Shown: positions 38,142-48,192 of the stretch, piece after piece
Numbering within the stretch: position 1 is the first letter of the stretch
How the letters are laid out: each line of letters opens with the position of its first letter
DNA from: Kangiella marina
GTDB lineage: Bacteria; Pseudomonadota; Gammaproteobacteria; Enterobacterales; Kangiellaceae
DNA length: 64,000 bases
Assembly (NCBI RefSeq): GCF_039541235.1
Contig: NZ_BAABFV010000002.1
Span: 558,001-622,000, forward strand
Direction of reading: 5' to 3'
Translations under genes and position numbers: made by a program
The notes under the pieces: generated by a model
What the model was told of the DNA's origin: nothing
Database searches by the model: none
The model's input: the letters and a program-made list of their open reading frames with translations, nothing else

Positions 38142-38759
38142 ATGGGCTTAAGTACGATTCCAAACATTATTACGATATTGCGAGTGATGCTGATTGCACC
38201 ATTCGCATATTTCATGTGGCAACAGGATTATGTCCCTGCGCTTGTCATATTCTTAATTGCGGGGCTTTCTGACGGTCTCGACGGGCTTTTGGCGAAGCGC
38301 TTTAACTGGCAAAGTCGTTTTGGCTCCATTACGGATCCATTGGCCGATAAGGTTCTTTTATTTGTAGCCATTTTGTTGTTGGTGATGAAAGGGCAGCTCT
38401 CTTGGACGCTCTTTTGGATTTCTACAGGTCGGGATCTCTTTATTGTCGGTGGCGCAACGGCTTACCATTACTTGGTTGAGCCTTATGAAATGCGACCGAC
38501 CTTAATCTCGAAATGGAATACTGCTTTATTAATACTGCTGGTTCTGTTGGTGTTGGTCGATCTTGCTTGGTTTGCGTTACCGTCCCAGCTCTTAAGTAGC
38601 CTTGAAGTCGGTGTCATTATTACCTGTATTATCAGTGGCCTTCATTACATCTGGCTCGGCATTTGCCACTACCGTTCTCGTGGAAAAGGCAGCTCCCTGA
38701 AGCCTCAGGCTAAGGACAAAAGACACGTGGCTGAAAGTACTGCTGAGAAAAGCTCTTAG
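38142..38759 (+). CDS. CDP-alcohol phosphatidyltransferase family protein
   Basis: Inner-membrane enzyme of 205 residues with about five or six helices. The catalytic signature DG-x2-A[RK]-x8-G-x3-D-x3-D is complete in DGLLAKRFNWQSRF followed by GSITDPLADK, with Lys replacing the usual Arg after Ala. It resembles PgsA (phosphatidylglycerophosphate synthase), but the DUF2066-hda neighbourhood marks a separate PgsA-like group, so the true substrate is uncertain. The last 30 residues are a basic, polar tail. Confidence 0.85.
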   Translation: MGLSTIPNIITILRVMLIAPFAYFMWQQDYVPALVIFLIAGLSDGLDGLLAKRFNWQSRFGSITDPLADKVLLFVAILLLVMKGQLSWTLFWISTGRDLFIVGGATAYHYLVEPYEMRPTLISKWNTALLILLVLLVLVDLAWFALPSQLLSSLEVGVIITCIISGLHYIWLGICHYRSRGKGSSLKPQAKDKRHVAESTAEKSS

Positions 38760-38777
38760 CAGCGGATATTAGGGATT

Positions 38778-39473
38778 ATGCAACAACTACCACTGGATAT
38801 AGAGCTCAAGGCTGATGCTACTTTCGATAACTTTGTCACCGGTAGTGATGGTAACTCTCAGTTGCTGTCACGTTTGCAGTCGGCGGCTCAGGGCGAGGCA
38901 GATTTTATTTACCTCTATGGTGAGCCGGGGACCGGCCGCTCACATTTATTACAAGCTTTTACTCAGCATTACTCTGAAAACCTTCCTCATTCGTTAGTCG
39001 CTTACTTGCCGCTGGAGAATAGTCAATTAGTGCCGGATATGGTTGAAGGTTTAAGTGGCTTTGATGCTGTCTGTATTGATGGTTTTGAGCGGTGTGTTGG
39101 CGATAAGGCGTGGGAAACAGCTTTATTCAATCTTTATAACCAACTTAAAGAGCAAGGCAAAACCTTGATCATCTCTGGAGCAGAAGCTCCCCAAGCCTTA
39201 AAGCTTACCTTAGCTGATCTCAAGTCGCGCCTCAGTGCCATGCTGATACATGCGATTCAACCATTGTCGGATGATGATAAGCGGCTGTTGATCCAGAAAA
39301 AAGCCAAAGAAAGGGGGCTGGAGTTAAGCGATGAGGTCGCTAATTTCCTACTTTCTCGTCAACAAAGAGACTTACCACACTTGTTGGGAATGCTGGAAAC
39401 GCTTGACCAAGCATCATTACAAGCGCAGCGTCGCTTAACGATTCCTTTCGTTAAGCAAGTCTTAGAACTTTAA
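38778..39473 (+). CDS. hda: DnaA regulatory inactivator Hda
   Basis: AAA+ protein of 231 residues that, bound to the DNA sliding clamp, stimulates ATP hydrolysis by DnaA to prevent re-initiation. Seen: the clamp-binding QLPLDI at the N-terminus (3-8), the modified Walker A GEPGTGRSH (Arg for Lys as in E. coli Hda), the Walker B-like VCIDGFERCVGD, and sensor/lid segments LKSRLSAMLIHAIQPLSDDDK. It ends overlapping the convergent AhpD-like gene by 4 bases. Confidence 0.95.
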   Translation: MQQLPLDIELKADATFDNFVTGSDGNSQLLSRLQSAAQGEADFIYLYGEPGTGRSHLLQAFTQHYSENLPHSLVAYLPLENSQLVPDMVEGLSGFDAVCIDGFERCVGDKAWETALFNLYNQLKEQGKTLIISGAEAPQALKLTLADLKSRLSAMLIHAIQPLSDDDKRLLIQKKAKERGLELSDEVANFLLSRQQRDLPHLLGMLETLDQASLQAQRRLTIPFVKQVLEL

Positions 39474-39838
39474 GCGTTTTCTTTTTCTTCAAACAAAAAC
39501 TCAAGACTGGATTTTGCGTGTCTGAGGTGAGGAATAACTATTGAACCACCAACCAGCATCGCCACGCCCATCGCTTCATCAATTTCCTGCTTATTCCAGC
39601 CTTGCTTAACCGCTTGCTCTAGGTGATAGTCGATACAATCATTACAGCGTAAAACCATGGAAGCGACTAAGCCCAGTAACTCCTTTGTTTTACTGTCCAA
39701 GTGACCTTCACCGTAAGCCGTTTTATCCAAACCAAAGAAGCGTTTAATGAGAAGGCTATCGGTATCCAAAGCCTTTTCATTACCCGCTTCGCGCTCGGCT
39801 CTAAATACCTCAAATGGGTGTTTGCTATTGTCTGACAT
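39470..39838 (-). CDS. AhpD-like carboxymuconolactone decarboxylase family protein
   Basis: 122 residues. The redox pair CNDC followed by IDYHLEQA is the AhpD-type CxxC-x3-H motif; TKELLGLVASMVLRC and GVAMLVGGSIVIPHLRHA complete the domain. Members act as thiol-dependent peroxide or disulfide reductases or as ring-cleavage enzymes; the CxxC favours a redox role. It is a single gene, convergent with hda. Confidence 0.9.
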   Translation of the reverse strand: MSDNSKHPFEVFRAEREAGNEKALDTDSLLIKRFFGLDKTAYGEGHLDSKTKELLGLVASMVLRCNDCIDYHLEQAVKQGWNKQEIDEAMGVAMLVGGSIVIPHLRHAKSSLEFLFEEKENA

Positions 39839-39963
39839 ATTGATTCATCCAAAACATAAAAAAGTCATTGTACAAAGTTGATTTATAAGCACAAGTAAAA
39901 CCAAGTTGTGCTCTGTTTTCAAGTACTTATCTATGGTATAAAAGGGAGTGGTCTGGGAGAGCT

Positions 39964-41709
39964 ATGAGGAAAATTGCTCGTATGAGTGACAACAAAGAAA
40001 AACTCTACAATATATTGGTTCAAGGCGCCGATACTTGGAATCGGTGGCGCAAGGAAAACTCTAAAGAAGACATTATATTTGATGGTTTGGACCTAAGAGG
40101 ACTGGACCTATCTGACTGTGATTTATCCGAAGCGAGCTTTGTTGGAACCAATATCGCTTACGCAGACTTAAAAAACTCGGTGTTAATCGCCAGTAATTTA
40201 ACCGATGCCAATCTCTGCTACTGTAACCTGTCCAATGCGAAGCTGATTGCGGCAAACCTAAAGCAAGCTAACCTGAGCCATGCAAATTTACTTCATGCCA
40301 ACCTTTTAACGGCCATTTGCCACCGAACCGATTTGTCGAATGTGGATTTGCGCGATCATGATCTGCGTGGTCAAGATCTTCGTGAAGCCAACCTAAGTGG
40401 TGCCGATCTTCGTGGGCAAAACCTTGAAGGTTTGGATATGCACGGGGCTAAGTTGATTGGCTCAAAAATGGAGCGCGTTAATCTTAGAGACACCAATTTG
40501 AACGGTGCTGATTTATCGGATGTCGATTTGTCGAACTGTAATATTGACGGCGTCACCTTGAAAAGTGCTAATTTAAGTAATGTGAACTTGTCCTCGCAAA
40601 ATCTTGCGGGCTTTAATCTATCCAAAGTTAATTTTCAGGGTGCGGACCTGCGAAGTGCGAACTTATGTAAAGCGAATTTAGATGGTGCGAAATTGAGTTC
40701 GAGTAAGTTGTGGCAGGTGCAAACAAAAGGCTGGTCTATCCGCAATATCGAGTGTTCGCATGCCAGCTGGGATCAGCGAGGTCGCGACTTTACACACTAT
40801 TCGCCACATCAGTTTGAGAAACTATTCTCGGATAAAATTACCTTTATACTGCGCTACCAACGCATGTTGTCCTACCAGGATCTAGCGACCTTGCCGTTTT
40901 TGATCGAGCACTTAGAGGCGAGTTATTGGGGCTGTAAACTGAGAATTCGTGATATTCGCAATGAGCCTGGCGATACTCGCGCCATACTGGTGGTGGAAGA
41001 CACCGGTGGACTGAATCCCTCGGTGCTCGAAAGCAGTTTGCAGCATGAGGCTGATAAACTTCAATCGATTCAAATCAGTTTACAGTCTGAGCGCAAGTTG
41101 CAGTTTGAAATTCGAGAGTCGTTACAGGCAATTAAAGATAAGTATTGGCCAAAACTGCTGGAGCTATCTGAGATCGACAGTGATGCGAAAACACGTCGCT
41201 TGGCCGTTCTCTTTACTGACTTAAAAGGCTTCTCCAATTGGAATGAAGAGGAGCGAACAGACAAACTTTCTTTATTTAGAGGCTTGTTAAAACCGGTACT
41301 TAAAAAGTGGAACGCCAGTTACCCCAATATGGAAGGGGACTCACTTCGAGCTACGTTCCAGTCAGTCGAGCAGTCACTCCATTGTGCGGCAATGATGCAA
41401 CGTGTGTTAGCCGGAGCGGGTTTTTCATTGCGCATTGGTTTGGACATTGGCGAAGTTAAAATTACCCACAACGAGATTACCGAACAATTAGACATTGAAG
41501 GCGATGCGATTAATTTTGCAGCAAGACTGGAGTCCATGGCTGACTCCGGGCAGGTGCTGGTGTCTGAGAATGTTCGACATTACGCCATTCAGTCTGATGC
41601 GCCTTTTAATTTTACAGAGCATCGTTTAGCGCTGAAAAAAGCGGTTGGTGATAAACAAGCGGGTGATACTATCGTCTGCTACAGTTCGAAAAGTGCACTC
41701 GAGGATTAG
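39964..41709 (+). CDS. Pentapeptide-repeat protein fused to a class III nucleotidyl cyclase domain
   Basis: 581 residues. An N-terminal region (about 40-250) is made of A(D/N)Lxx pentapeptide repeats forming a right-handed beta-helix, with Cys-rich coils. A middle part (about 265-400) of unknown fold includes a coiled helix. The C-terminal class III adenylate/guanylate cyclase domain (about 410-575) shows LAVLFTDLKGFSNW with metal Asp419, GDSLRATF with Asp459, Asp510, and AINFAARLES with Asn517 and Arg521. The base-selecting Lys is Asn455, so the product (cAMP, cGMP or other) is uncertain. No membrane helix is seen. A second ATG at 39982 is possible. Its stop is 2 bases from the next gene. 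Confidence 0.85.
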   Translation: MRKIARMSDNKEKLYNILVQGADTWNRWRKENSKEDIIFDGLDLRGLDLSDCDLSEASFVGTNIAYADLKNSVLIASNLTDANLCYCNLSNAKLIAANLKQANLSHANLLHANLLTAICHRTDLSNVDLRDHDLRGQDLREANLSGADLRGQNLEGLDMHGAKLIGSKMERVNLRDTNLNGADLSDVDLSNCNIDGVTLKSANLSNVNLSSQNLAGFNLSKVNFQGADLRSANLCKANLDGAKLSSSKLWQVQTKGWSIRNIECSHASWDQRGRDFTHYSPHQFEKLFSDKITFILRYQRMLSYQDLATLPFLIEHLEASYWGCKLRIRDIRNEPGDTRAILVVEDTGGLNPSVLESSLQHEADKLQSIQISLQSERKLQFEIRESLQAIKDKYWPKLLELSEIDSDAKTRRLAVLFTDLKGFSNWNEEERTDKLSLFRGLLKPVLKKWNASYPNMEGDSLRATFQSVEQSLHCAAMMQRVLAGAGFSLRIGLDIGEVKITHNEITEQLDIEGDAINFAARLESMADSGQVLVSENVRHYAIQSDAPFNFTEHRLALKKAVGDKQAGDTIVCYSSKSALED

Positions 41710-41711
41710 TC

Positions 41712-42605
41712 ATGGTGACGTACGTTAAACGTGTTGCTGTCATTTTATTGGGGCTGAGTTTGTGGAAGGTAAGCCACGCAGAATCACAAGACATTATGGT
41801 GCTGCCAGTCTCTATAGATGATGCCGGTAGTTATCACATCGCCGCTGAACCACTGCATATCACTTATCGCGAAGGTTATGATAATCAACCCAAGTTTAGT
41901 CACGATGGGCAGTCGCTATTTTTTACGCGAATGCAGCCAAGAGTCGATAAAGCATCAGAAGCGCAAACTGATATCTATCGTTATCAGTTCGGTAGCGGCA
42001 AGCTATCAAACCTTACGGAAACGGAAGAGCATAGTGAGTATTCTGCGACGCCGTACGATAAGTCCCATATTTCGATCATTGGGGTTAACCCAGCGGGACA
42101 ACAGCATTTACGGCTGGTTAATCTCGACACGAAGAAACATCAATCTTTAAGGACCGATATCGAGCCAGTAGGTTACCATGCATGGATGACTGATACTCAG
42201 GCTGCTGTGTTCGTGTTAGGTGACGTGATGACGTTGCAGGTTCTAGACACTGAGTCAGACGCTAAGCCCGATGTGTTGGCGTCGAATATTGGTCGTTGCT
42301 TTGAGCGACTGCCAAGTGGTGATGTTACTCTTACCTTGGAAAGAGATGGTGTACATCAGCTTTATCAACTTAACCAAGAGCATCAACTTCAATCTTTGGA
42401 CATAAGTTTACCCAAAGGTGTTCAAGATTACGTTTGGCTTGATGATGAGACAGTGATTGTCGGCAACAATTCAGCACTAGAATTAGTCAGCTCGAAAGGG
42501 CGTGAGCTACTCATTGATTTGGCATCTTTACAGGTCAATGGCATCAGTCGGTTGGCGCTTAGCCCGGACAAAACGAAACTGGCACTTGTGTATAATCGGC
42601 CGTAA
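41712..42605 (+). CDS. Periplasmic WD40/PD40-type beta-propeller protein
   Basis: 297 residues with a signal peptide (about 1-23, SHA|ESQ). TolB-like PD40 repeats are seen: NQPKFSHDGQSLFFTR, NLTETEEHSEYSATP, and the final LALSPDKTKLALVYNRP. The family binds proteins or sugars, often as a scaffold; no enzymatic motif is visible. It starts 2 bases after the cyclase-fusion stop and must be co-expressed with it, which hints at a shared sensory or envelope function. A strong bidirectional terminator follows. Confidence 0.8.
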   Translation: MVTYVKRVAVILLGLSLWKVSHAESQDIMVLPVSIDDAGSYHIAAEPLHITYREGYDNQPKFSHDGQSLFFTRMQPRVDKASEAQTDIYRYQFGSGKLSNLTETEEHSEYSATPYDKSHISIIGVNPAGQQHLRLVNLDTKKHQSLRTDIEPVGYHAWMTDTQAAVFVLGDVMTLQVLDTESDAKPDVLASNIGRCFERLPSGDVTLTLERDGVHQLYQLNQEHQLQSLDISLPKGVQDYVWLDDETVIVGNNSALELVSSKGRELLIDLASLQVNGISRLALSPDKTKLALVYNRP

Positions 42606-42640
42606 TACTCGGTGACTCTACTTTAAGAGAAATATACACG

Positions 42641-42672
42641 CCATAAAAAAGCCGCTACTAGAGCGGCTTTTT
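42641..42672. terminator. Bidirectional terminator between propeller gene and pckA
   Basis: GCCGCT-ACTAG-AGCGGC hairpin (42651-42667) with A-run before and T-run after. It serves both convergent genes. Confidence 0.9.
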
Positions 42673-42686
42673 GCTGAGTAGGCTGC

Positions 42687-44288
42687 TTAAACTTTAGGAC
42701 CTGCTTTAATAAGCTCTTCTGCTTTGTCGTTATCAGCAAAGCGGTTAAAGTTATCAATAAACATGCTGGCAAGCTCTTTGGCTTTAGTATCCCACTGGCT
42801 TGGGTCTTTGTAAGTATCTTGCGGGTTTAAGATACCTGTATCGACGCCATTCAACTCTGTTGGAATCGCTAAGTTGAAGTATGGAAGGTTAGAGAATTCG
42901 CAGCTTTCAATGGAACCATCCATAATGGCATCAATAATACCGCGAGTATCTTTAATTGAGATACGCTTACCAGAGCCATTCCAACCAGTGTTAACCAAAT
43001 ACACTTCTGCACCAGCATCACGAACTCGTTTTTCAAGCACTTCCGCGTATTGAGTCGGGTGTAAGCTCAAGAAGGCTTCACCAAAGCACGACGAAAAGGT
43101 TGGTGTTGGTTCTGTAACGCCGCGCTCAGTTCCTGCTAATTTCGCTGTAAAGCCAGACAGGAAGTAATACTGAGTTTGTTCAGGGGTTAGTTTAGCCACT
43201 GGAGGTAATACACCAAAGGCGTCAGCGCTTAAGAAAATGACTTTCTTCGCGTGCCCGGCTTTAGAGACTGGCTTTACAATGTTATCAATGTGATAGATCG
43301 GGTATGAGACGCGAGTGTTCTCAGTTTTGCTGTTGTCATCAAAGTCTATGTTACCTTTTTTATCGACAACGACATTTTCTAAAAGAGCGTCACGACGAAT
43401 CGCGCGGTAGATATCAGGTTCATTATCTTCAGACAAGTTAATGGTTTTGGCGTAACAGCCACCCTCAAAATTGAAGACACCATTATCATCCCAGCCATGC
43501 TCATCGTCACCAATTAAAGCACGCTTAGGGTCGGTAGAGAGTGTTGTTTTACCTGTGCCTGATAAGCCGAAGAAAATCGCAACGTCACCTTCTTTGCCGA
43601 CATTGGCTGAACAGTGCATCGACGCAATACCTTTCAATGGCAGTAGGTAGTTCATCATCGAGAACATGCCTTTCTTCATCTCGCCACCGTACCAAGTACC
43701 GCCGATCAGTTGAATTTTTTCAGTTAAATTGAAAGCAACGAAGTTTTCAGAATTCAACCCATGCTCTTGCCACTTATCATTCACAGCTTTAGAGCCATTC
43801 ATTACCACAAAGTCTGGCTCAAAGTCTTTCAGCTCTTCGTCAGAAGGGCGAATAAACATGTTCTTGACGAAGTGAGCTTGCCACGCAACTTGTGTAATAA
43901 AGCGAACTTTAAGACGCGTATCTTCATTGGCGCCACAAAAAGTATCAACAACAAACAGTCGACTGCCAGATAATTGCTCAGTGACCGTTTCTTTAAGGTC
44001 ATCCCAAATAGCTGGAGTGATGGGTTTGTTATCATTAACACCGTTTTTAGACCACCAAACAGTATCGCGTGTAATATCATCTTCAACGATATACTTATCT
44101 TTAGGCGAACGACCGGTGAAAATACCTGTATCGACCGTTACCGCACCCATATTAGTGACAGTGCCGCGTTCATAGCCGCTAATGTCATCTCGGGTTTCTT
44201 CTTCAAATAATGTGTCGTAGGAAGGGTTGTAAACGATTTCGTGGACTGAATGGATGCCATATTGGCTCAAGTCAACATCGCGAGACAT
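42687..44288 (-). CDS. pckA: Phosphoenolpyruvate carboxykinase (ATP)
   Basis: Gluconeogenic enzyme turning oxaloacetate and ATP into phosphoenolpyruvate; 533 residues from ATG 44288, which has GAGGAG 8 bases upstream (the longer frame adds seven residues). Seen: [18 protein letters not shown]-like [23 protein letters not shown] with the Lys, the kinase-1a loop [20 protein letters not shown] with the metal Asp, and FSACFGEAFL-type [14 protein letters not shown]. Length is standard for the ATP form. Confidence 0.97.
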   Translation of the reverse strand: MSRDVDLSQYGIHSVHEIVYNPSYDTLFEEETRDDISGYERGTVTNMGAVTVDTGIFTGRSPKDKYIVEDDITRDTVWWSKNGVNDNKPITPAIWDDLKETVTEQLSGSRLFVVDTFCGANEDTRLKVRFITQVAWQAHFVKNMFIRPSDEELKDFEPDFVVMNGSKAVNDKWQEHGLNSENFVAFNLTEKIQLIGGTWYGGEMKKGMFSMMNYLLPLKGIASMHCSANVGKEGDVAIFFGLSGTGKTTLSTDPKRALIGDDEHGWDDNGVFNFEGGCYAKTINLSEDNEPDIYRAIRRDALLENVVVDKKGNIDFDDNSKTENTRVSYPIYHIDNIVKPVSKAGHAKKVIFLSADAFGVLPPVAKLTPEQTQYYFLSGFTAKLAGTERGVTEPTPTFSSCFGEAFLSLHPTQYAEVLEKRVRDAGAEVYLVNTGWNGSGKRISIKDTRGIIDAIMDGSIESCEFSNLPYFNLAIPTELNGVDTGILNPQDTYKDPSQWDTKAKELASMFIDNFNRFADNDKAEELIKAGPKV

Positions 44289-44547
44289 GGTGGTACTCCT
44301 CGTTTGCAAAGTTTGGCTTTGCGCTGCAATAGTTTAATAACAATTTGCTATTTGAAAATTGCACGTAATTATGCCAAAAAAATAGTGTACTGGCGAGGCT
44401 AAATGAAACTTATTTGCAATATTTCATCAGTTTTTATTACAAGCCTGTTATGGTGCCGTACATATTAGAATTAAGACCATTTCACTCTGGGTGGATAATT
44501 AACAACGTTAGCCGACAATACAGTGATTTACAGTTTTTTAGTCGCGT

Positions 44548-45516
44548 TTAAGCGCTTCTTGCTAAAGACAGTTTCGCAAGTTCGATCAAAGCCACTTTAA
44601 ACTCATTATCCGGTAACGGCGCTAAGGCATTTATTGCTCGTTTGACAGCTTTCTCAGCCGCTTGGTAGGTGTATTCGATGGCATCGGTTGAGTTTACAAT
44701 CGCAAGAATACGCTCTAAATCATCAAGGCCGCCTTGCTCAATCGCTTTACGGATGACTGCCTGGTCGTCGTCGTTAGATTGAGTTAGCGCATAAATTAAT
44801 GGAAGAGTCGGTTTACCTTCGGCAAGATCATCGCCAACGTTCTTACCCATGTCTTCAGCATTGGAAGCATAATCAAGCGCATCATCAATCAGTTGAAATG
44901 CAATACCTAACTGTAAGCCGTAATCACGTAAGCCTTGTTCTATTTGAGCAGATGCGTTGCACAATACTGCACCTAGCTGGGTTGCCGCAGCAAACAGAAT
45001 AGCGGTTTTACGCTCGATGACCTGATAGTAAGAGTCCTCTGATACTTTTGGGTCGTTGATATTCATCAACTGCAGCACTTCGCCAGCAGCCACTTCATTG
45101 GTGGTGTCGGCTAAGATATTGAGGACCTTCATGTTGTCGACTTCGACCATCATTTGAAAGGAGCGACTGTATAAGAAGTCCCCGACTAAGACCGATGCTT
45201 GATTGCCGAATAATTCGTTAGCCGTTTCACGACCACGACGCATACTGGATTCATCCACCACGTCATCATGCAGTAATGTTGAGGTATGAATAAGCTCAAT
45301 AACCGCGGCAAGTTTAGCGTGGTCTTGGCCTTGGTAACCTAAGGCTTTGGCAGCCAACAGAACGAGCATTGGACGTAGGCGCTTACCCCCTGCGGCGACA
45401 ATATAATGCCCGACCTGATCCACCAGTACCACATCTGACTTGAGTCGGTCTAGAATCATCTGGTTTGTTGCTTGGAAATCACTGTCAACCAAGGCTCGGA
45501 TATCGTCGAGAGTCAT
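44548..45516 (-). CDS. ispB: Octaprenyl diphosphate synthase
   Basis: Trans-prenyl chain elongase of 322 residues making the side chain of ubiquinone. Seen: GGKRLRPMLVLL, the first Asp-rich motif HDDVVDESSMRRGR, and the second, QLIDDALDYAS, with ENVGDDLAEGKPTLP-like NVGDDLAEGKPTLPLI. It is divergent from rplU, as in E. coli. The chain length cannot be told from sequence alone; octaprenyl is the usual product in this group. Confidence 0.95.
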   Translation of the reverse strand: MTLDDIRALVDSDFQATNQMILDRLKSDVVLVDQVGHYIVAAGGKRLRPMLVLLAAKALGYQGQDHAKLAAVIELIHTSTLLHDDVVDESSMRRGRETANELFGNQASVLVGDFLYSRSFQMMVEVDNMKVLNILADTTNEVAAGEVLQLMNINDPKVSEDSYYQVIERKTAILFAAATQLGAVLCNASAQIEQGLRDYGLQLGIAFQLIDDALDYASNAEDMGKNVGDDLAEGKPTLPLIYALTQSNDDDQAVIRKAIEQGGLDDLERILAIVNSTDAIEYTYQAAEKAVKRAINALAPLPDNEFKVALIELAKLSLARSA

Positions 45517-45863
45517 TGTCTACCTTAAAATGTACTGTCAGAGGCGAAGAAACGTTGGTATCCTATGACTTGGATCACGCTACAACTGCCAACTGCTTTA
45601 TAATAATTGCTTGGCAATCCTAGTTAGGCTTGTCCTTGCGGTCAAGCTTTTCTGGTGATATTTCGATGACTTAAGGCGCTTTTGGCGAGTTTATGAGCAA
45701 AATTAGCTAAAATTGATGGGAGCCGGAGTAAATTCCTTTCAAAGCCTTGCTTTACAACTGAATTTGGCTTAAAATTCGCGCCCTCAAATATGAAAGCCAT
45801 TGAGCAATACATATTAACCTTCTTGTTGAGATATATAAGAGGGTCTATAACCGGAGAATCAAT
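45517..45863. other. Divergent intergenic region ispB/rplU
   Basis: No coding frame is credible here. It holds the rplU promoter (45747-45775) and a leader of about 80 bases with the AGGGTCTATAACCGGAGA ribosome-site region. A structured ribosomal-protein leader was looked for but not found. Confidence 0.5.
45747..45775 (+). promoter_or_regulatory. Promoter of rplU-rpmA
   Basis: TTGCTT (45747-45752) and TAAAAT (45770-45775) are 17 bases apart; the AT-rich stretch before them could be an UP element. Transcription would start near 45783. Confidence 0.55.
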
Positions 45864-46451
45864 ATGTACGCAGTAATTAAAAGTGGTGGTAAGCAACACC
45901 GCGTAAAAGAAGGCCAGGTAGTGCGTCTTGAGAAGATCGAGGCGGAAACTGGTGCAACAATCGATTTTGAAGACGTTTTAATGGTCGCTGACGGCGATAA
46001 CGTAACTTTAGGTACGCCAGTTGTTTCTGGTGCTGTGGTATCAGCTGAGGTTGTTAACCACGGTCGTGCTAAGAAAGTGAACATCATTAAGTTCAAGCGT
46101 CGTAAGCATCACATGAAGCGTCAAGGTCACCGTCAGTGGTTCACGGAAGTGAAAATCAACGGTATTGCTCTTGATGGCGCTAAAAAGCCTGCGAAGAAAG
46201 CAGAAGCTAAAAAAGCTCCAGCGAAAAAAGCTGCAGCAAAGAAAACAGACGGTGATGATTTAACGAAATTATCAGGTGTAGGTCCAGTTATCGTTAAGAA
46301 ACTAAACGAAGCTGGTATCACTACGTTCAAACAAATCGCTGAGTGGACTGCTAAAGACGTAGAACACTTTGACGAAGAATTAAGCTTTAAAGGTCGTATC
46401 GAGCGTGAAAACTGGATTGACCAAGCTAAAGAATTGATGAAAGGAGAGTAA
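45864..46451 (+). CDS. rplU: 50S ribosomal protein L21 with C-terminal helix-hairpin-helix extension
   Basis: Residues 1-103 are a complete L21 ([32 protein letters not shown]), which binds 23S rRNA. A Lys/Ala-rich linker (104-130) joins a second domain (131-195) with [20 protein letters not shown], a helix-hairpin-helix motif, and a helical end [15 protein letters not shown]. coli L21 stops at 103. Such long L21 proteins occur in alphaproteobacteria and some others, so the extension is known but of unclear role; extra rRNA or DNA contact is likely. It is 4 bases from rpmA. Confidence 0.95.
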   Translation: MYAVIKSGGKQHRVKEGQVVRLEKIEAETGATIDFEDVLMVADGDNVTLGTPVVSGAVVSAEVVNHGRAKKVNIIKFKRRKHHMKRQGHRQWFTEVKINGIALDGAKKPAKKAEAKKAPAKKAAAKKTDGDDLTKLSGVGPVIVKKLNEAGITTFKQIAEWTAKDVEHFDEELSFKGRIERENWIDQAKELMKGE

Positions 46452-46454
46452 ACG

Positions 46455-46709
46455 ATGGCTCATAAGAAAGCTGGTGGTAGTACTCGTAACGGCCGCGATT
46501 CCGAAAGTAAACGCCTTGGTGTAAAACGCTTTGGTGGTGAAGAAGTAAGCGCGGGTAGCATCATTGTTCGTCAACGTGGTACTAAGTTCCACGCTGGTAA
46601 CGGTGTTGGTCTTGGCCGTGACCATACAATTTTTGCAAAAGTTGATGGTAAAGTTAAGTTTGAAGTTAAAGGTAAAGAGAAGCGTCGTTTCGTTTCAATC
46701 GAAGCCTAA
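46455..46709 (+). CDS. rpmA: 50S ribosomal protein L27
   Basis: 84 residues; the N-terminal tail reaches the peptidyl-transferase centre. [20 protein letters not shown] and [20 protein letters not shown] are the family signature. Standard order rplU-rpmA-obgE; a terminator separates it from obgE. Confidence 0.98.
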   Translation: MAHKKAGGSTRNGRDSESKRLGVKRFGGEEVSAGSIIVRQRGTKFHAGNGVGLGRDHTIFAKVDGKVKFEVKGKEKRRFVSIEA

Positions 46710-46726
46710 TCAAGCTTGAGTTTTAG

Positions 46727-46757
46727 AAAAAGCCTCAGCCTTTGCTGGGGCTTTTTT
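46727..46757 (+). terminator. Terminator after rpmA
   Basis: AGCCTCAGC-CTTT-GCTGGGGCT hairpin (46731-46752, one G-T pair) preceded by an A-run and followed by six T. Confidence 0.88.
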
Positions 46758-46814
46758 GTATTGTAGGTCATCGTATCTGCAATAAAATTTGATCGTTCTG
46801 ATGGTTAGAAGTGA

Positions 46815-48050
<1,236 letters not shown>

Positions 48051-48072
48051 TCGCACGAAGCTTTAACACGTT

Positions 48073-48101
48073 ATAAAAAAGCCGCCTTTAGCGGCTTTTT
48101 T
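48073..48101 (+). terminator. Terminator after obgE
   Basis: GCCGC-CTTTA-GCGGC hairpin (48081-48095) with A-run and T-run flanks. Confidence 0.88.
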
Positions 48102-48136
48102 AATGCTACAGGAAAAACTCCTATCTTCTCCAAGCT

Positions 48137-48162
48137 AAAAAAAAGCCACTCAATGAGTGGCT
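48137..48162 (-). terminator. Terminator after the DUF1329 gene
   Basis: AGCCACTC-AAT-GAGTGGCT hairpin with a run of seven or eight T on the minus strand, about 30 bases beyond the DUF1329 stop. Confidence 0.85.
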
Positions 48163-48192
48163 AATATCACACAGGGGTTTCAGGTTTCATCC

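Noticed and set aside
45642..45899. Minus-strand open frame across the rplU promoter
   Set aside because: It overlaps the rplU start and promoter and shows no protein-like features or start signals.
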